Shown: one piece after another, positions 1-6,999 of the stretch | How positions within the stretch are numbered: the first letter of the stretch is position 1 | How the letters are laid out: every line of letters begins with the position of its first letter | NCBI GenBank assembly: GCA_031267335.1 | Contig: JAIRZH010000008.1 | Coordinates: forward strand, 1-14,099 | Direction: 5' to 3' | Source of the DNA: Oscillospiraceae bacterium | GTDB taxonomy: Bacteria; Bacillota; Clostridia; Oscillospirales; Acutalibacteraceae | Length of the DNA: 14,099 nucleotides | Position numbers and translations under genes: made by a program | Notes under the pieces: generated by a model | Databases searched by the model: none | The model's input: only the letters and a program-made list of their open reading frames with translations | What the model was told of the DNA's origin: nothing

Positions 1-261
1 ATTTAATATCATAATCATCATTAATTTTGATATTTATGATTTTATTATTTTATTGCCGTTATTGTGGCTACTAAGTCATGATATCAAAAAGGATTAAAAT
101 AGTCTATGACATTACCAAATATGCTGCATGTTTTTTCGTCTTTCACTCAAACTTTACAAAAATAACTCAGTTTTAAAACAGGTTTCTATCCTAATTGCGG
201 GAAAATTTAAATAAACTTATAAAAAACAATGCTACTTTAATTCAAAATTTTACAAATGTAA

Positions 262-1401
262 TTAAGCTGTAGTATGAAAGAATACTTTCATTTTTTCAAC
301 TGTAATTTCTTCAACCGCGCAAATTTTAGTTTCAACACTATCAAAAAAATTGACTACTTCGTTATTTATTTCTATTGCTTTCGAAACCGTTATATCCCCA
401 GATTCCGGTATAGTAAGAACTTTTTCAAGTACTGCAACACCATCTAAACGTCCTATTTTATCACTAAATTCTTTCACAAATTTTAAATTTTTCGAATAAT
501 TAGCCTGAAATACTGTTATTTTGTTTGTTCCGGACATACTACTTAAAAAATGTTTCATACCTCTAAAGATTTGACCAAGAACTTGTGATTTGTAACAAAG
601 ATCTATAAAAAACTCTTTTTGGCTTACACTTATTTCTGCCAATGCAGATAAATCCTTACAAAAACCAAAATTTTCGTTTGCGACTGCCTGCTTAAAATTA
701 CCCATGTCAAGAATTTCTAAGACATTTCCAAGCTTTGAATTAACCGAAGCTTCCGACTCAAATGCTGAGATTATAAAAGCTTCCGCTGCTCCCTTCGAAC
801 TACCAAGGCCGAACCATTTTTGCCATTTAAACAACTGATAAAGTCCTCCTATAACAACACCAGCACCAAGAATAGAAGTCGAAATAGTAAGTCCCGTGAT
901 CATTTTTTTCTGTCTATTTATAATGGAATTTTTATTTTCAGATCCACTAATTTCTTCGTTTTCCGAAACAGGTTCTCCATTTTCATTTAAAAGGATACTA
1001 TCACTACCATCATCACTATTTTCTTTGGTTTCCTTAATAGTGGAATCTTTATCACTTGATTCAAGTAAAGCTTCTAACGCACCATTTTCTGCTTTAACTT
1101 GCGGTATAAAATTTTGCACCATTGGAATTATAGAAAATACTGCTAAACTCGCTGCGAGAACCCTTGAAAAAACCTTTCCTACTTTTTTATCGGTTCTAGA
1201 AAAACTCTGATCAATCTCCTTTTCAGCTTTCGCCACGATTCCTTCTACAAACTCATTAAACTCCTCTCTAGTATATTCACTGCTTTTGCCTGAACAACAC
1301 TCATAAATCTCTTCTAGGTCTCCACATGCTAAAAAATCTTGCAAACACTGCTCATTAGAAAGTATCTTTTCAATAGCTTTCTCAATATTAAATTTACTCA
1401 T
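262..1401 (-). CDS. Hypothetical membrane protein, two predicted transmembrane segments, possible Nif11-like N-terminus
   Basis: This codes for 379 residues and I cannot assign a function. An in-frame TTG lies 12 nt upstream at 1413, but it directly abuts the AGGAG ribosome site. I therefore chose the ATG at 1401, which lies 12 nt after that site. Residues 1-60 are charged and helical, with a pattern (N-x-x-K..., DLEEI, T-R-E-E-F) that resembles Nif11/nitrile-hydratase-leader domains; this is a reading by eye, not a search. Residues about 78-99 form a hydrophobic segment preceded by lysines and arginines. Residues 105-160 are a Ser/Glu/Asp-rich acidic linker. Residues about 167-191 form a second, glycine-rich membrane segment followed by KWQKW. 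The C-terminal 185 residues look globular and helical. By the positive-inside rule, both ends are cytoplasmic and the acidic loop is outside. The gene stands alone, divergent from the coiled-coil gene at 1975, with its own promoter. It could be a surface or host-interaction protein, but nothing here proves that. Confidence 0.8.
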   Translation of the reverse strand: MSKFNIEKAIEKILSNEQCLQDFLACGDLEEIYECCSGKSSEYTREEFNEFVEGIVAKAEKEIDQSFSRTDKKVGKVFSRVLAASLAVFSIIPMVQNFIPQVKAENGALEALLESSDKDSTIKETKENSDDGSDSILLNENGEPVSENEEISGSENKNSIINRQKKMITGLTISTSILGAGVVIGGLYQLFKWQKWFGLGSSKGAAEAFIISAFESEASVNSKLGNVLEILDMGNFKQAVANENFGFCKDLSALAEISVSQKEFFIDLCYKSQVLGQIFRGMKHFLSSMSGTNKITVFQANYSKNLKFVKEFSDKIGRLDGVAVLEKVLTIPESGDITVSKAIEINNEVVNFFDSVETKICAVEEITVEKMKVFFHTTA

Positions 1402-1518
1402 AAATACTATCAACTCCTAAAAATAATTAAAAATTTAAAAAATTCGAATTTGTAATCTAAAAAATTTTTAGTTTTTAAAAACCAGTATAAATTATTAAAT
1501 ACAAATTCTCTAATATCT

Positions 1519-1540
1519 AGCTCAGACCCAACTCTAAGCT
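1519..1540 (-). other. Small hairpin in the 5' leader of the membrane-protein gene
   Basis: On the minus strand AGCTTAGA pairs with TCTGAGCT (8 bp, one G-U pair) around the loop GTTGGG. It lies about 20 nt after the inferred transcription start. No U-run follows, so it is not an intrinsic terminator. It does not match any riboswitch or T-box core I know. It may stabilise or regulate the leader. Confidence 0.3.
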
Positions 1541-1567
1541 TTATGTTCTAAATCTTCGCTAATTTGG

Positions 1568-1596
1568 ATAATATTAAAATTTAAAAAAACTGTCAA
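1568..1596 (-). promoter_or_regulatory. Sigma-A type promoter for the membrane-protein gene
   Basis: On the minus strand, TTGACA (1591-1596) is followed after exactly 17 nt by TATTAT (1568-1573). The -35 box is perfect and the -10 box matches at five of six positions. Transcription would start near 1561, giving a leader of about 160 nt before the ATG at 1401. Confidence 0.7.
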
Positions 1597-1694
1597 TATT
1601 TTTTTAAATTTTGTTCTTTTAAATTAAATTTAGATTTAATTTCATGAAAATTAACTAATTATTTAATTTTCCATTTAGAATTTGCCCTAATATT

Positions 1695-1720
1695 TCTAAG
1701 AGCTCGTTTAATATTCTTTC
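1695..1720. repeat. IS-end-like repeat, decayed copy
   Basis: The string CTAAGAGCTCGTTTAATATT closely matches the sequences at 3463-3490 (CTAAGAGCCTGTTTAATATT) and 12963-12986 (CTAAGAGCCTATCTAATATC). The 3463 copy sits beside a transposase relic, so this is probably a solitary terminus of the same element family. Confidence 0.5.
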
Positions 1721-1723
1721 AGG

Positions 1724-1773
1724 GCCTGTTTCCACTATTCGAAATTTTGTAATTTCAAATAGTGGGAACAGGC
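1724..1773. repeat. 23-bp stem palindrome, minimal form of the CCTGTTCCCAC element (family A)
   Basis: The left arm 1724-1746 pairs with the right arm 1751-1773 around the loop TTGT, with only two G-U-compatible mismatches in 23 positions. The right arm and loop are the same as the right end of the 3717-3875 and 13205-13525 elements (AATTTCAAATAGTGGGAACA). This looks like an internally deleted copy in which the left terminal repeat is fused directly to the right end. No T-run follows it on either strand, so a terminator role is unlikely. Confidence 0.65.
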
Positions 1774-1870
1774 TTTAAGTCAGTCGAATTCAAATACGTG
1801 AATATTTATCTTACTCGTGCTTTAAATTTTAATCATAAAAGCAAAAACTTGTTCTCACCTTGATTTTGAT

Positions 1871-1899
1871 TTGACATTAAATTATTTATTTGGTATTTT
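1871..1899 (+). promoter_or_regulatory. Extended -10 sigma-A promoter for the coiled-coil gene
   Basis: TTGACA (1871-1876), a 17-nt spacer and TATTTT (1894-1899) with a TGG immediately before it (extended -10). Transcription would start near 1906, about 70 nt before the ATG at 1975. The quality of this promoter suggests the downstream gene is expressed. Confidence 0.65.
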
Positions 1900-1974
1900 T
1901 GTACTAAATAGATGTTTTTAATTTTAAAAATTTCTATTAATTTTACAGTTTTTTAAAAAAGGAAGTGAAAGGTT

Positions 1975-3432
1975 ATGGGAAATGATTCAGAATTAAGTGT
2001 ACATGCCCCAAAGAAAAAAATAGATTGTTTGCGCACTACGATAATAAAATTTGATGAAATAATTAAAAAATTTAAGGAAAAAATGCCTTGGAAAATTTCA
2101 ATTAATAGAGAAAAAAAGCTTAAAGATGCTGAAGATTTTTTTAAAAAAGAAATGGAAAAAATTTCTGTAATATTCAAAGATCTAGATAATAAATATGGAA
2201 AATGTTGTGATTTTATTGTAGAATCAAAGAAATTTAATTCAAAAAAAAAAGAATTTGGTTTATGGTTGGCAAAATCTGTATGGCAATCAAAAGACAAACG
2301 ATTGCAAAATAGTATAAAAAAATCAATAGTTCGAAAAATGATAACGCCAGACCGAAAAAATAAAACGGCTAATTGGGCAGATCAATACAAAGAATATTTT
2401 AAATTTTTATCTGATTCCGAAACACTAAATGAAAATTGCCAAAAATTATTAAAAGAAAGCGAAAGCGTCGCAAATTCGGGAGAACAAGATTTTGAAAATT
2501 CAAAATTAATTGAATTATGTGATGAAATACAAAAATCAATTAATGAAATTGATAAATGTTTAAATTCTGAAAGAAAATGTAATAATACTATAATTAAAAA
2601 AAAAATAAATAAAACTGTTTTTGAATTCGAAAACGATATTAAAAAAATATTCGAAGAAATAACAAAATTTAAAGAAGAAAACGGACAAAAATGCAAGGAA
2701 ATAAAAAAATCGCTTGAGCCTAAAGGCGAAAATATTATAAATTTTGAAGAAAAATTTAAAGAATTTATGGAATCGGTAAAAAATTTTAGTACTCGAATAA
2801 ACAATGGAAATTATAATGATTTAGATTCACTAGAAAATGAAGTCAAAAGCAAAACAGTTTTATTGAATGATATATCAAAAAGTTCACAAGAATTCGAAGA
2901 ATTGTTAAAAATTAAAAAAGATGAAAATAAAGTATTGGAAGATTTACAAAAAATAAAAGCAGAAGCGGAAATGAAATTAGTGTTTGCAAAAGAAAATTGT
3001 GAAAATTTAAAAAATAAAATTAAAAAAATAGAAGATTTTTCCAAAGAATTAAAAGAAATATATATTCTTCATGCTGGAACTGGTATTAAGCCAGAATGGA
3101 TTGAAAAAGATGGGAAAATTAATTTCGAAAAAGATAAAAGTTCAAAAAGTTGGAAAAAAGATTATTCTAAAAACTTAATAGGAAATTTAGCCGAAACATC
3201 AAAATTACCAAGTTGTTTTGAAGTTTTAAAAAATGATAGGATAGATGGTCAGTATGATTATGGTGTGTCTGGTATTTTAACATCATTTTTTGGCAATGGA
3301 AAACTCGCCGGAAACATGTTGATTAAAAATAGTAAAGAGTTTAATTGTAATGGCAAATATTCAACACATTTTTTGGATAGCATATTACTAGATTTTATTA
3401 GAAGAAGTTATATCAAACTAGATTGGGCTTAA
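1975..3432 (+). CDS. Hypothetical coiled-coil protein, Lys/Glu/Asn-rich
   Basis: This codes for 485 residues and I do not recognise the family. The ATG follows GGAAGTGAAAGG with suitable spacing. There is no signal peptide or membrane segment, so the protein is predicted to be cytoplasmic. Residues about 10-110 and 150-370 are long amphipathic helices with leucine, isoleucine and phenylalanine recurring at heptad-like spacing among Lys and Glu; coiled-coil assembly is likely. The last 115 residues differ: they carry Gly, Trp and Tyr (PEWIEKDGKI, then QYDYGVSGILTSFFGNG), as in a small globular domain. Codon use follows the AT-rich background, with many AAA/AAT/GAA codons. The gene is flanked by repeats on both sides and converges on the ferredoxin gene. 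It could be a structural or filament-like protein or a host-directed protein. The broken gene at 9068-9977 has a similar composition. Confidence 0.8.
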   Translation: MGNDSELSVHAPKKKIDCLRTTIIKFDEIIKKFKEKMPWKISINREKKLKDAEDFFKKEMEKISVIFKDLDNKYGKCCDFIVESKKFNSKKKEFGLWLAKSVWQSKDKRLQNSIKKSIVRKMITPDRKNKTANWADQYKEYFKFLSDSETLNENCQKLLKESESVANSGEQDFENSKLIELCDEIQKSINEIDKCLNSERKCNNTIIKKKINKTVFEFENDIKKIFEEITKFKEENGQKCKEIKKSLEPKGENIINFEEKFKEFMESVKNFSTRINNGNYNDLDSLENEVKSKTVLLNDISKSSQEFEELLKIKKDENKVLEDLQKIKAEAEMKLVFAKENCENLKNKIKKIEDFSKELKEIYILHAGTGIKPEWIEKDGKINFEKDKSSKSWKKDYSKNLIGNLAETSKLPSCFEVLKNDRIDGQYDYGVSGILTSFFGNGKLAGNMLIKNSKEFNCNGKYSTHFLDSILLDFIRRSYIKLDWA

Positions 3433-3462
3433 AAATATATTCATAAGACTTCTTTTTAAACT

Positions 3463-3490
3463 CTAAGAGCCTGTTTAATATTTCTTAGCA
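3463..3490. repeat. Terminal repeat of the IS5-type element (family C terminus)
   Basis: CTAAGAGCCTGTTTAATATT occurs just beyond the 3' end of the transposase relic at 3496-3713, in the position of an IS terminal repeat. Near-copies lie at 1695-1720 and 12963-12986, and the inverse of the second end is at about 13109-13128. Confidence 0.6.
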
Positions 3491-3495
3491 TGCAG

Positions 3496-3713
3496 TTAAG
3501 GTCGTTTTGAATAGCATATTACTAACCTGCGCAATTGTTTCAATTTTAAAAAAACGTTTTCAATAAAATGTCTGAATTTGCGCAAATATTCATCGTAAGA
3601 GCTTTGAATTTTTTGAGTTTTTTCGGTGGGATCATAATTACCATATTTGATTTTCGTGCAAATTCAATAATTTCATTTGTGCCGTAATCTTTTGCTGGCA
3701 AATAAAATCGGCA
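3496..3713 (-). pseudogene. IS5-family transposase, C-terminal fragment with a frameshift
   Basis: The minus-strand translation gives the C-terminal part of a DDE transposase of the IS5 (IS427-like) type. One frame reads AKDYGTNEIIEFARKSNMV and then IPPKK, equivalent to the family's ADKGYD...IPPKKNR region. After a one-base shift in an A-run near 3617, the next frame continues TQKIQSSYDEYLRKFRHFIE and then NVFLKLKQLRRLVICYSKRP before TAA. The R-H-F-I-E-N-x-F-x-x-L-K signature carries the third acidic residue (E) of the catalytic triad and the following lysine. The N-terminal two thirds are absent: homology stops where the 159-bp element at 3717 begins. The relic is not functional. Its downstream flank keeps the IS terminus at 3463-3490. 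Confidence 0.8.
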
Positions 3714-3716
3714 TTA

Positions 3717-3875
3717 GGACCTGTTCTCACTACTGTTTAACGACCATATTTCGGTACTTTTTGATTCGTACTACGTTAAATTTTTTTACAATACGTCAGT
3801 ATTGTAAAAAAATTTTCCTTATCCAAACCAAAAATTACTCGAAATTTTGTAATTTCAAATAGTGGGAACAGGCCC
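3717..3875. mobile_element. MITE-like element, family A (159 bp, uninterrupted copy)
   Basis: The left end GGACCTGTTCTCACTACT and the inverted right end AGTGGGAACAGGCC form imperfect terminal repeats of about 20 bp, flanked on both sides by TA. Inside are a TTAACG...CGTTAA inverted pair and a perfect 14-bp hairpin (3781-3794 with 3799-3812, loop GTCA). There is no coding capacity. A second copy at 13205-13525 matches along its whole length apart from an insertion. The CCTGTT core resembles the IS5-type terminus next door, so mobilisation by an IS5-type transposase is inferred. The element directly abuts the truncated end of the transposase relic. Confidence 0.75.
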
Positions 3876-4035
3876 TAGTGCCACTGATTAATGGGACAGT
3901 TTTTTATTTCCATACCTTATTTATATCTATTAACATTTTACCACCAATATTTTTATTTTAATTTGGTTTTTTCTTTAAGTTTAATTTTTAGTTTAACTTT
4001 TTTTATTAATAGACAAGTCTAATTAAGAAAAGTTA

Positions 4036-4227
4036 TTATACTTCGATTGATATGGCTTGGGTTGGGCAAATATCACAGCATTCATCAATTTTTGATGCTT
4101 TATTTTCCGTAATATCGGAATTTATAATTTCAGATTTTCCGTCTATATCCATCTTAAATATTTCTGGCAATATTTGAATACACATTCCACAACCAATACA
4201 ATCAACTTTGTTAACTTTAACTTTCAT
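4036..4227 (-). CDS. Small single-cluster [4Fe-4S] ferredoxin
   Basis: This codes for 63 residues, the usual size for a mono-cluster ferredoxin, a cytoplasmic low-potential electron carrier. The start is the ATG at 4227, preceded by GGA 7 nt upstream; an in-frame TTG at 4239 is less likely. Cluster ligands are C10, C13 and C16 in CIGCGMC, and C54 in ICPTQAIS. In Thermotoga-type ferredoxins an extra Cys, which forms a disulfide, follows four residues after the third ligand; here that position is L20 (IQILPEIF). Two further cysteines, C50 and C51, lie just before the last ligand. The gene comes 125 bp after phoU on the same strand. It could be read through from the rpsB operon or have its own weak promoter. 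The redox partner cannot be told from the window. Confidence 0.9.
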   Translation of the reverse strand: MKVKVNKVDCIGCGMCIQILPEIFKMDIDGKSEIINSDITENKASKIDECCDICPTQAISIEV

Positions 4228-4352
4228 AAAATATTCCAAACTATTAAAAATTTTTAACTATCTAAATATAATTTCATATTTTAATTTAAAAATCAAATTT
4301 TCAAACCACGTATTAATTATTTATATAACTATTCCAATTTTTATCGTCGTGG

Positions 4353-5003
4353 TTAATTCAAATTCGGATGCACTCCGGTTACTAAATAAATAACCCATTC
4401 CGAGATATTAGTGCAGTGATCTCCGATTCGTTCTGCGTATTTTGCCACAAACATTAAATCAGCACCCATTCTGATTTTGCTAGATTCCTTTGACATCACT
4501 ACCGAAGAATTAAAAACAACACTAGCGAACATATCATCGACTTCATCGTCACTGTAACAAATTTCTTTTGCTTCATCAATATTAACATTTAAAAAAGCTT
4601 CACAAGTTCGTTGAAACATGTTATAGACAAACTCTAACATTTCAGCGACTTTATTGAAACATTCTAAATTTTGTTCTATGTTGTTCATAGAAATAATTTC
4701 ACAAATATCCGCACATTGATCACCAATTCGTTCGATGTCACTTAAAATTTTCAAACAAGAAGCAACACTACGAAAATCCGACGCCGTTGGGTGATATAAA
4801 CCTAATATTTTCAAACATTTCGATTCAGCGGAATTGCTGCAAGAATTTATAACAGTATCGACTACAATAATTTCCTTAGCAAGATCGATATCAATATTTT
4901 TGTATGCTTGTAAAGTTTTTTTAAATGTTTTTTTGACTAAACAACCCATTTCATAAAGACAGTTGATTAAATCTTTTATTTGATTATGTAGTTTTTTATT
5001 CAT
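4353..5003 (-). CDS. phoU: PhoU-family phosphate signalling protein
   Basis: This codes for 216 residues, the normal PhoU length. PhoU is a cytoplasmic, peripheral protein that links the PstSCAB phosphate transporter to the PhoR sensor and restrains phosphate uptake. The fold is a tandem of two three-helix bundles, and each half shows its metal-binding signature: SDIERIGDQCADICE at about residues 88-102 and KYAERIGDHCTNISEW at about 186-201. The ATG at 5003 follows a weak GAGAA site, 24 nt after the trmD stop, so it is probably the distal gene of the rpsB-tsf-iscU-trmD unit. No pst, phoR or phoB gene is visible. It might instead act with another phosphate transporter encoded elsewhere. Confidence 0.92.
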   Translation of the reverse strand: MNKKLHNQIKDLINCLYEMGCLVKKTFKKTLQAYKNIDIDLAKEIIVVDTVINSCSNSAESKCLKILGLYHPTASDFRSVASCLKILSDIERIGDQCADICEIISMNNIEQNLECFNKVAEMLEFVYNMFQRTCEAFLNVNIDEAKEICYSDDEVDDMFASVVFNSSVVMSKESSKIRMGADLMFVAKYAERIGDHCTNISEWVIYLVTGVHPNLN

Positions 5004-5027
5004 AAATTTCTCGAATAAATTTTATTT

Positions 5028-5687
5028 TTATTTAATTTCAATGCTATTTTCAAGTTTCCACTTTTCTATTTCTTTATGATTTCCAGAAATAAGAACTTCA
5101 GGAACAGGTTTATCATGCCAAACGCGCGGCCGAGTATATTGTGGATGTTCTAATAAATTATTATAGTGGCTTTCATTTTCAAAACAAACTTTAGATGGTA
5201 AAACGTCTGGAATCATACGCAATAAAACATCCAAAAAAACCATTGCAGGTAATTCGCCACCAGTTAAAACATAATTTCCTATTGAAATTTGTTCATCGAC
5301 TATTTCTTCGATTAATCTTTCGTCAACTGCTTCATATCTGCCACATAAAATTGCAATATTTTTATGAATTAATTTTTCTTTTGCATTTTCCTGCGATAAC
5401 ATTTTTCCTTTCGGCGACATGAAAATTAAATAAGGCTTAGTGTTTCTTAATTCACAAACATAGTTAAACGCCCGAAAAATTGGTTCAGCCATCATAACCA
5501 TGCCATATCCACCGCCAAACGGTGAATCGTCAACTTTTTTATGCTTATTAGTAGTAAAATCTCGAATTTGATGACATTTAACATTTATAATTCCTTTTTT
5601 TACAGCACGTCCGATTATTCCTGAATTAATTACAACTTCACAAATTTCTGGAAATAAAGTTAATATATCAATATTTATTTGATGCAT
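5028..5687 (-). CDS. trmD: tRNA (guanine-N1)-methyltransferase (m1G37)
   Basis: TrmD transfers methyl from S-adenosylmethionine to N1 of G37 in tRNAs reading CNN codons and so prevents +1 frameshifting. The 219 residues are slightly short for the family (about 230-250); the shortfall is at the C-terminus. Family motifs run in order: DILTLFPE at the N-terminus, FGGGYGMVMMAEP, SPKGK, LCGRYEAVDERLIEE, SIGNYVLTGGELPAMVFLD (the SAM-binding trefoil knot), LLEHPQYTRP and VPEVLISGNH. By my alignment the general-base Asp169 of the E. coli enzyme corresponds to a Glu (ENESHYNN). The start is 6 nt after the iscU stop and has no visible Shine-Dalgarno site, so translation is probably coupled. Elsewhere trmD usually sits with rpsP-rimM-rplS; those genes are absent here. 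Confidence 0.95.
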   Translation of the reverse strand: MHQINIDILTLFPEICEVVINSGIIGRAVKKGIINVKCHQIRDFTTNKHKKVDDSPFGGGYGMVMMAEPIFRAFNYVCELRNTKPYLIFMSPKGKMLSQENAKEKLIHKNIAILCGRYEAVDERLIEEIVDEQISIGNYVLTGGELPAMVFLDVLLRMIPDVLPSKVCFENESHYNNLLEHPQYTRPRVWHDKPVPEVLISGNHKEIEKWKLENSIEIK

Positions 5688-5693
5688 AAAAAT

Positions 5694-6116
5694 TTATTGT
5701 TTCGCACAGACGTTAAAAGCCTTGCTTAAAATTAAATTCGAATCAACGCCTTTGCGATGATAATAATCAGCAATTGCTAACTTAAATGCTTTTTCGGCTA
5801 AAAATGAACAATGTAACTTAATCGATGGCAACCCACCCAATTGTTTGGCAATAAATTTACTATTAACTACTTTCAATGCTTCTTCGATTTTTTTGCCTTT
5901 CATTAGAACTGTCGCCATAGAACTAGTAGCTATCGCTGCGGCGCAACCAAAAGTTTTAAATTTAACATCGACTATTATATCTTTTTCGATTTTAAGATAT
6001 ATTTTAAGGATATCGCCACACTTAGCATTCCCTACTTCCCCGACGCCATCGGCATTCTCGATGACCCCTATATTTCTAGGATTTGTAAAATGTTCCATAA
6101 CTTCTTCGCTATACAT
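5694..6116 (-). CDS. iscU: IscU/NifU-like Fe-S cluster assembly scaffold
   Basis: This protein receives sulfur from a cysteine desulfurase and iron, builds [2Fe-2S]/[4Fe-4S] clusters and passes them to apoproteins. The 140 residues match clostridial IscU-like scaffolds. The cluster ligands are all present: C33 in AKCGD with D35, C58 in TFGCAAAIATSS, and H102/C103 in LHCSFLAE. LPSIK (96-100) matches the LPPVK chaperone-binding motif. I chose the ATG at 6116 because AGGTGG precedes it by 6 nt; a longer frame upstream would overlap tsf and breaks family alignment. It follows tsf by 22 nt and precedes trmD by 6 nt, so it is embedded in the operon. No desulfurase (iscS) is nearby, which is unusual. 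Confidence 0.93.
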   Translation of the reverse strand: MYSEEVMEHFTNPRNIGVIENADGVGEVGNAKCGDILKIYLKIEKDIIVDVKFKTFGCAAAIATSSMATVLMKGKKIEEALKVVNSKFIAKQLGGLPSIKLHCSFLAEKAFKLAIADYYHRKGVDSNLILSKAFNVCAKQ

Positions 6117-6138
6117 ACTAATCCACCTAAAAAGAAAA

Positions 6139-6993
6139 CTACTTTTCCATACGTTCGAATCTTTTAAAATCAACAATAGAAATCTGAGTTTTATGTGATT
6201 TTGAAAAATTATTTATATATTCGCTTACTGTAATTTCTGGATCTTTAACAAAAGCTTGTTCTAACAGACATATTTCTTTATAAAACTTATTGATTTTTCC
6301 TGAAATAATTTTTTCTATAATAGCTGGCGGCTTCCCGCTGTTTCCTATTTGCTCATGCAAAATTTTCTTTTCGCGTGCAAGTGTTTCCGAATCAACAGAT
6401 TCAATATTAATATATTTTGGATTTGATGCAGCGACATGCATTGCAACATCTCTAGACATAGAAATAAAATCCGGATCATTATTTAATGAAATATCACCGC
6501 TAAAATTAACCAAAACTGCTATTTTCCCGCCGGCATGTACATACGAAGAAATTAATCCTGTCAAACGAGCAAAACGCCTAATATTTATATTTTCGCCAAT
6601 TTCAAGTATTTTTTCACTCAATAAATCTTTTATCGATTTACCAGAATCGTCTTTAGAATCAAGAAGTTCTTCCAAATTCGAAGGCGCTGCGTTAATCACA
6701 ATTCGAGCGCAAGCGAGAATAAAATCTTGGAAAACTTTGCTATTAGCTCCAAAATCAGTCTCGGAGTTAATTTCTATGATTACCCCAATTCCATTTTCGG
6801 CAATAGCAAAAGTACTACCTTCGTTAGCAGCACGACCGGCTTTTTTTGTAGCTACCGCATGGCCACGCTCACGCAAAAAATCAATTGCAGCTTCCATATT
6901 CCCACTCGAATGCTTTAAAGCATTTTTACAATCCATCATTCCGCATCCGGTTTTTTGGCGTAATTTCACAACGTCTTGTGGCGTAAAACACAT
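6139..6993 (-). CDS. tsf: Elongation factor Ts
   Basis: EF-Ts is the cytosolic nucleotide-exchange factor that regenerates EF-Tu-GTP. The 284 residues are near the usual length. The N-terminal UBA-like region carries the family signature VKLRQKTGCGMMDCKNAL (about residues 9-26). GRAANEGSTFAI and INSETDFGANSKVF follow; the usual Val after TDF is Gly here. The coiled-coil and C-terminal parts end in LLEQAFVKDPEITVSEYINN. The ATG at 6993 is 6 nt after the rpsB stop, and its ribosome site lies inside the last codons of rpsB. The usual downstream pyrH and frr are replaced by iscU and trmD. Confidence 0.96.
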   Translation of the reverse strand: MCFTPQDVVKLRQKTGCGMMDCKNALKHSSGNMEAAIDFLRERGHAVATKKAGRAANEGSTFAIAENGIGVIIEINSETDFGANSKVFQDFILACARIVINAAPSNLEELLDSKDDSGKSIKDLLSEKILEIGENINIRRFARLTGLISSYVHAGGKIAVLVNFSGDISLNNDPDFISMSRDVAMHVAASNPKYINIESVDSETLAREKKILHEQIGNSGKPPAIIEKIISGKINKFYKEICLLEQAFVKDPEITVSEYINNFSKSHKTQISIVDFKRFERMEK

Positions 6994-6999
6994 AAAAAA

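Noticed and set aside
170..200. TTTAAAACAGGTTTCTA near the window start as another family C terminus
   Set aside because: The match is short, has gaps and is close to what an AT-rich background would give. No partner end was found in the window.
3781..3812. Perfect 14-bp hairpin inside the family A element as a bidirectional terminator between convergent genes
   Set aside because: The T-run lies before the stem and the A-run after it on both strands, the reverse of an intrinsic terminator. It also recurs, decayed, in the other copy as part of the element, so it is element structure.
4010..4025. TAGACAAGTCTAA as a second right end of the family C element
   Set aside because: It resembles the 13117-13128 end but is a short self-palindrome, and no matching left end lies about 165 bp away.
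5694..6176. A longer IscU starting 20 codons upstream
   Set aside because: The added residues do not resemble the family and overlap the end of tsf. A good AGGTGG site sits 6 nt before the ATG at 6116.
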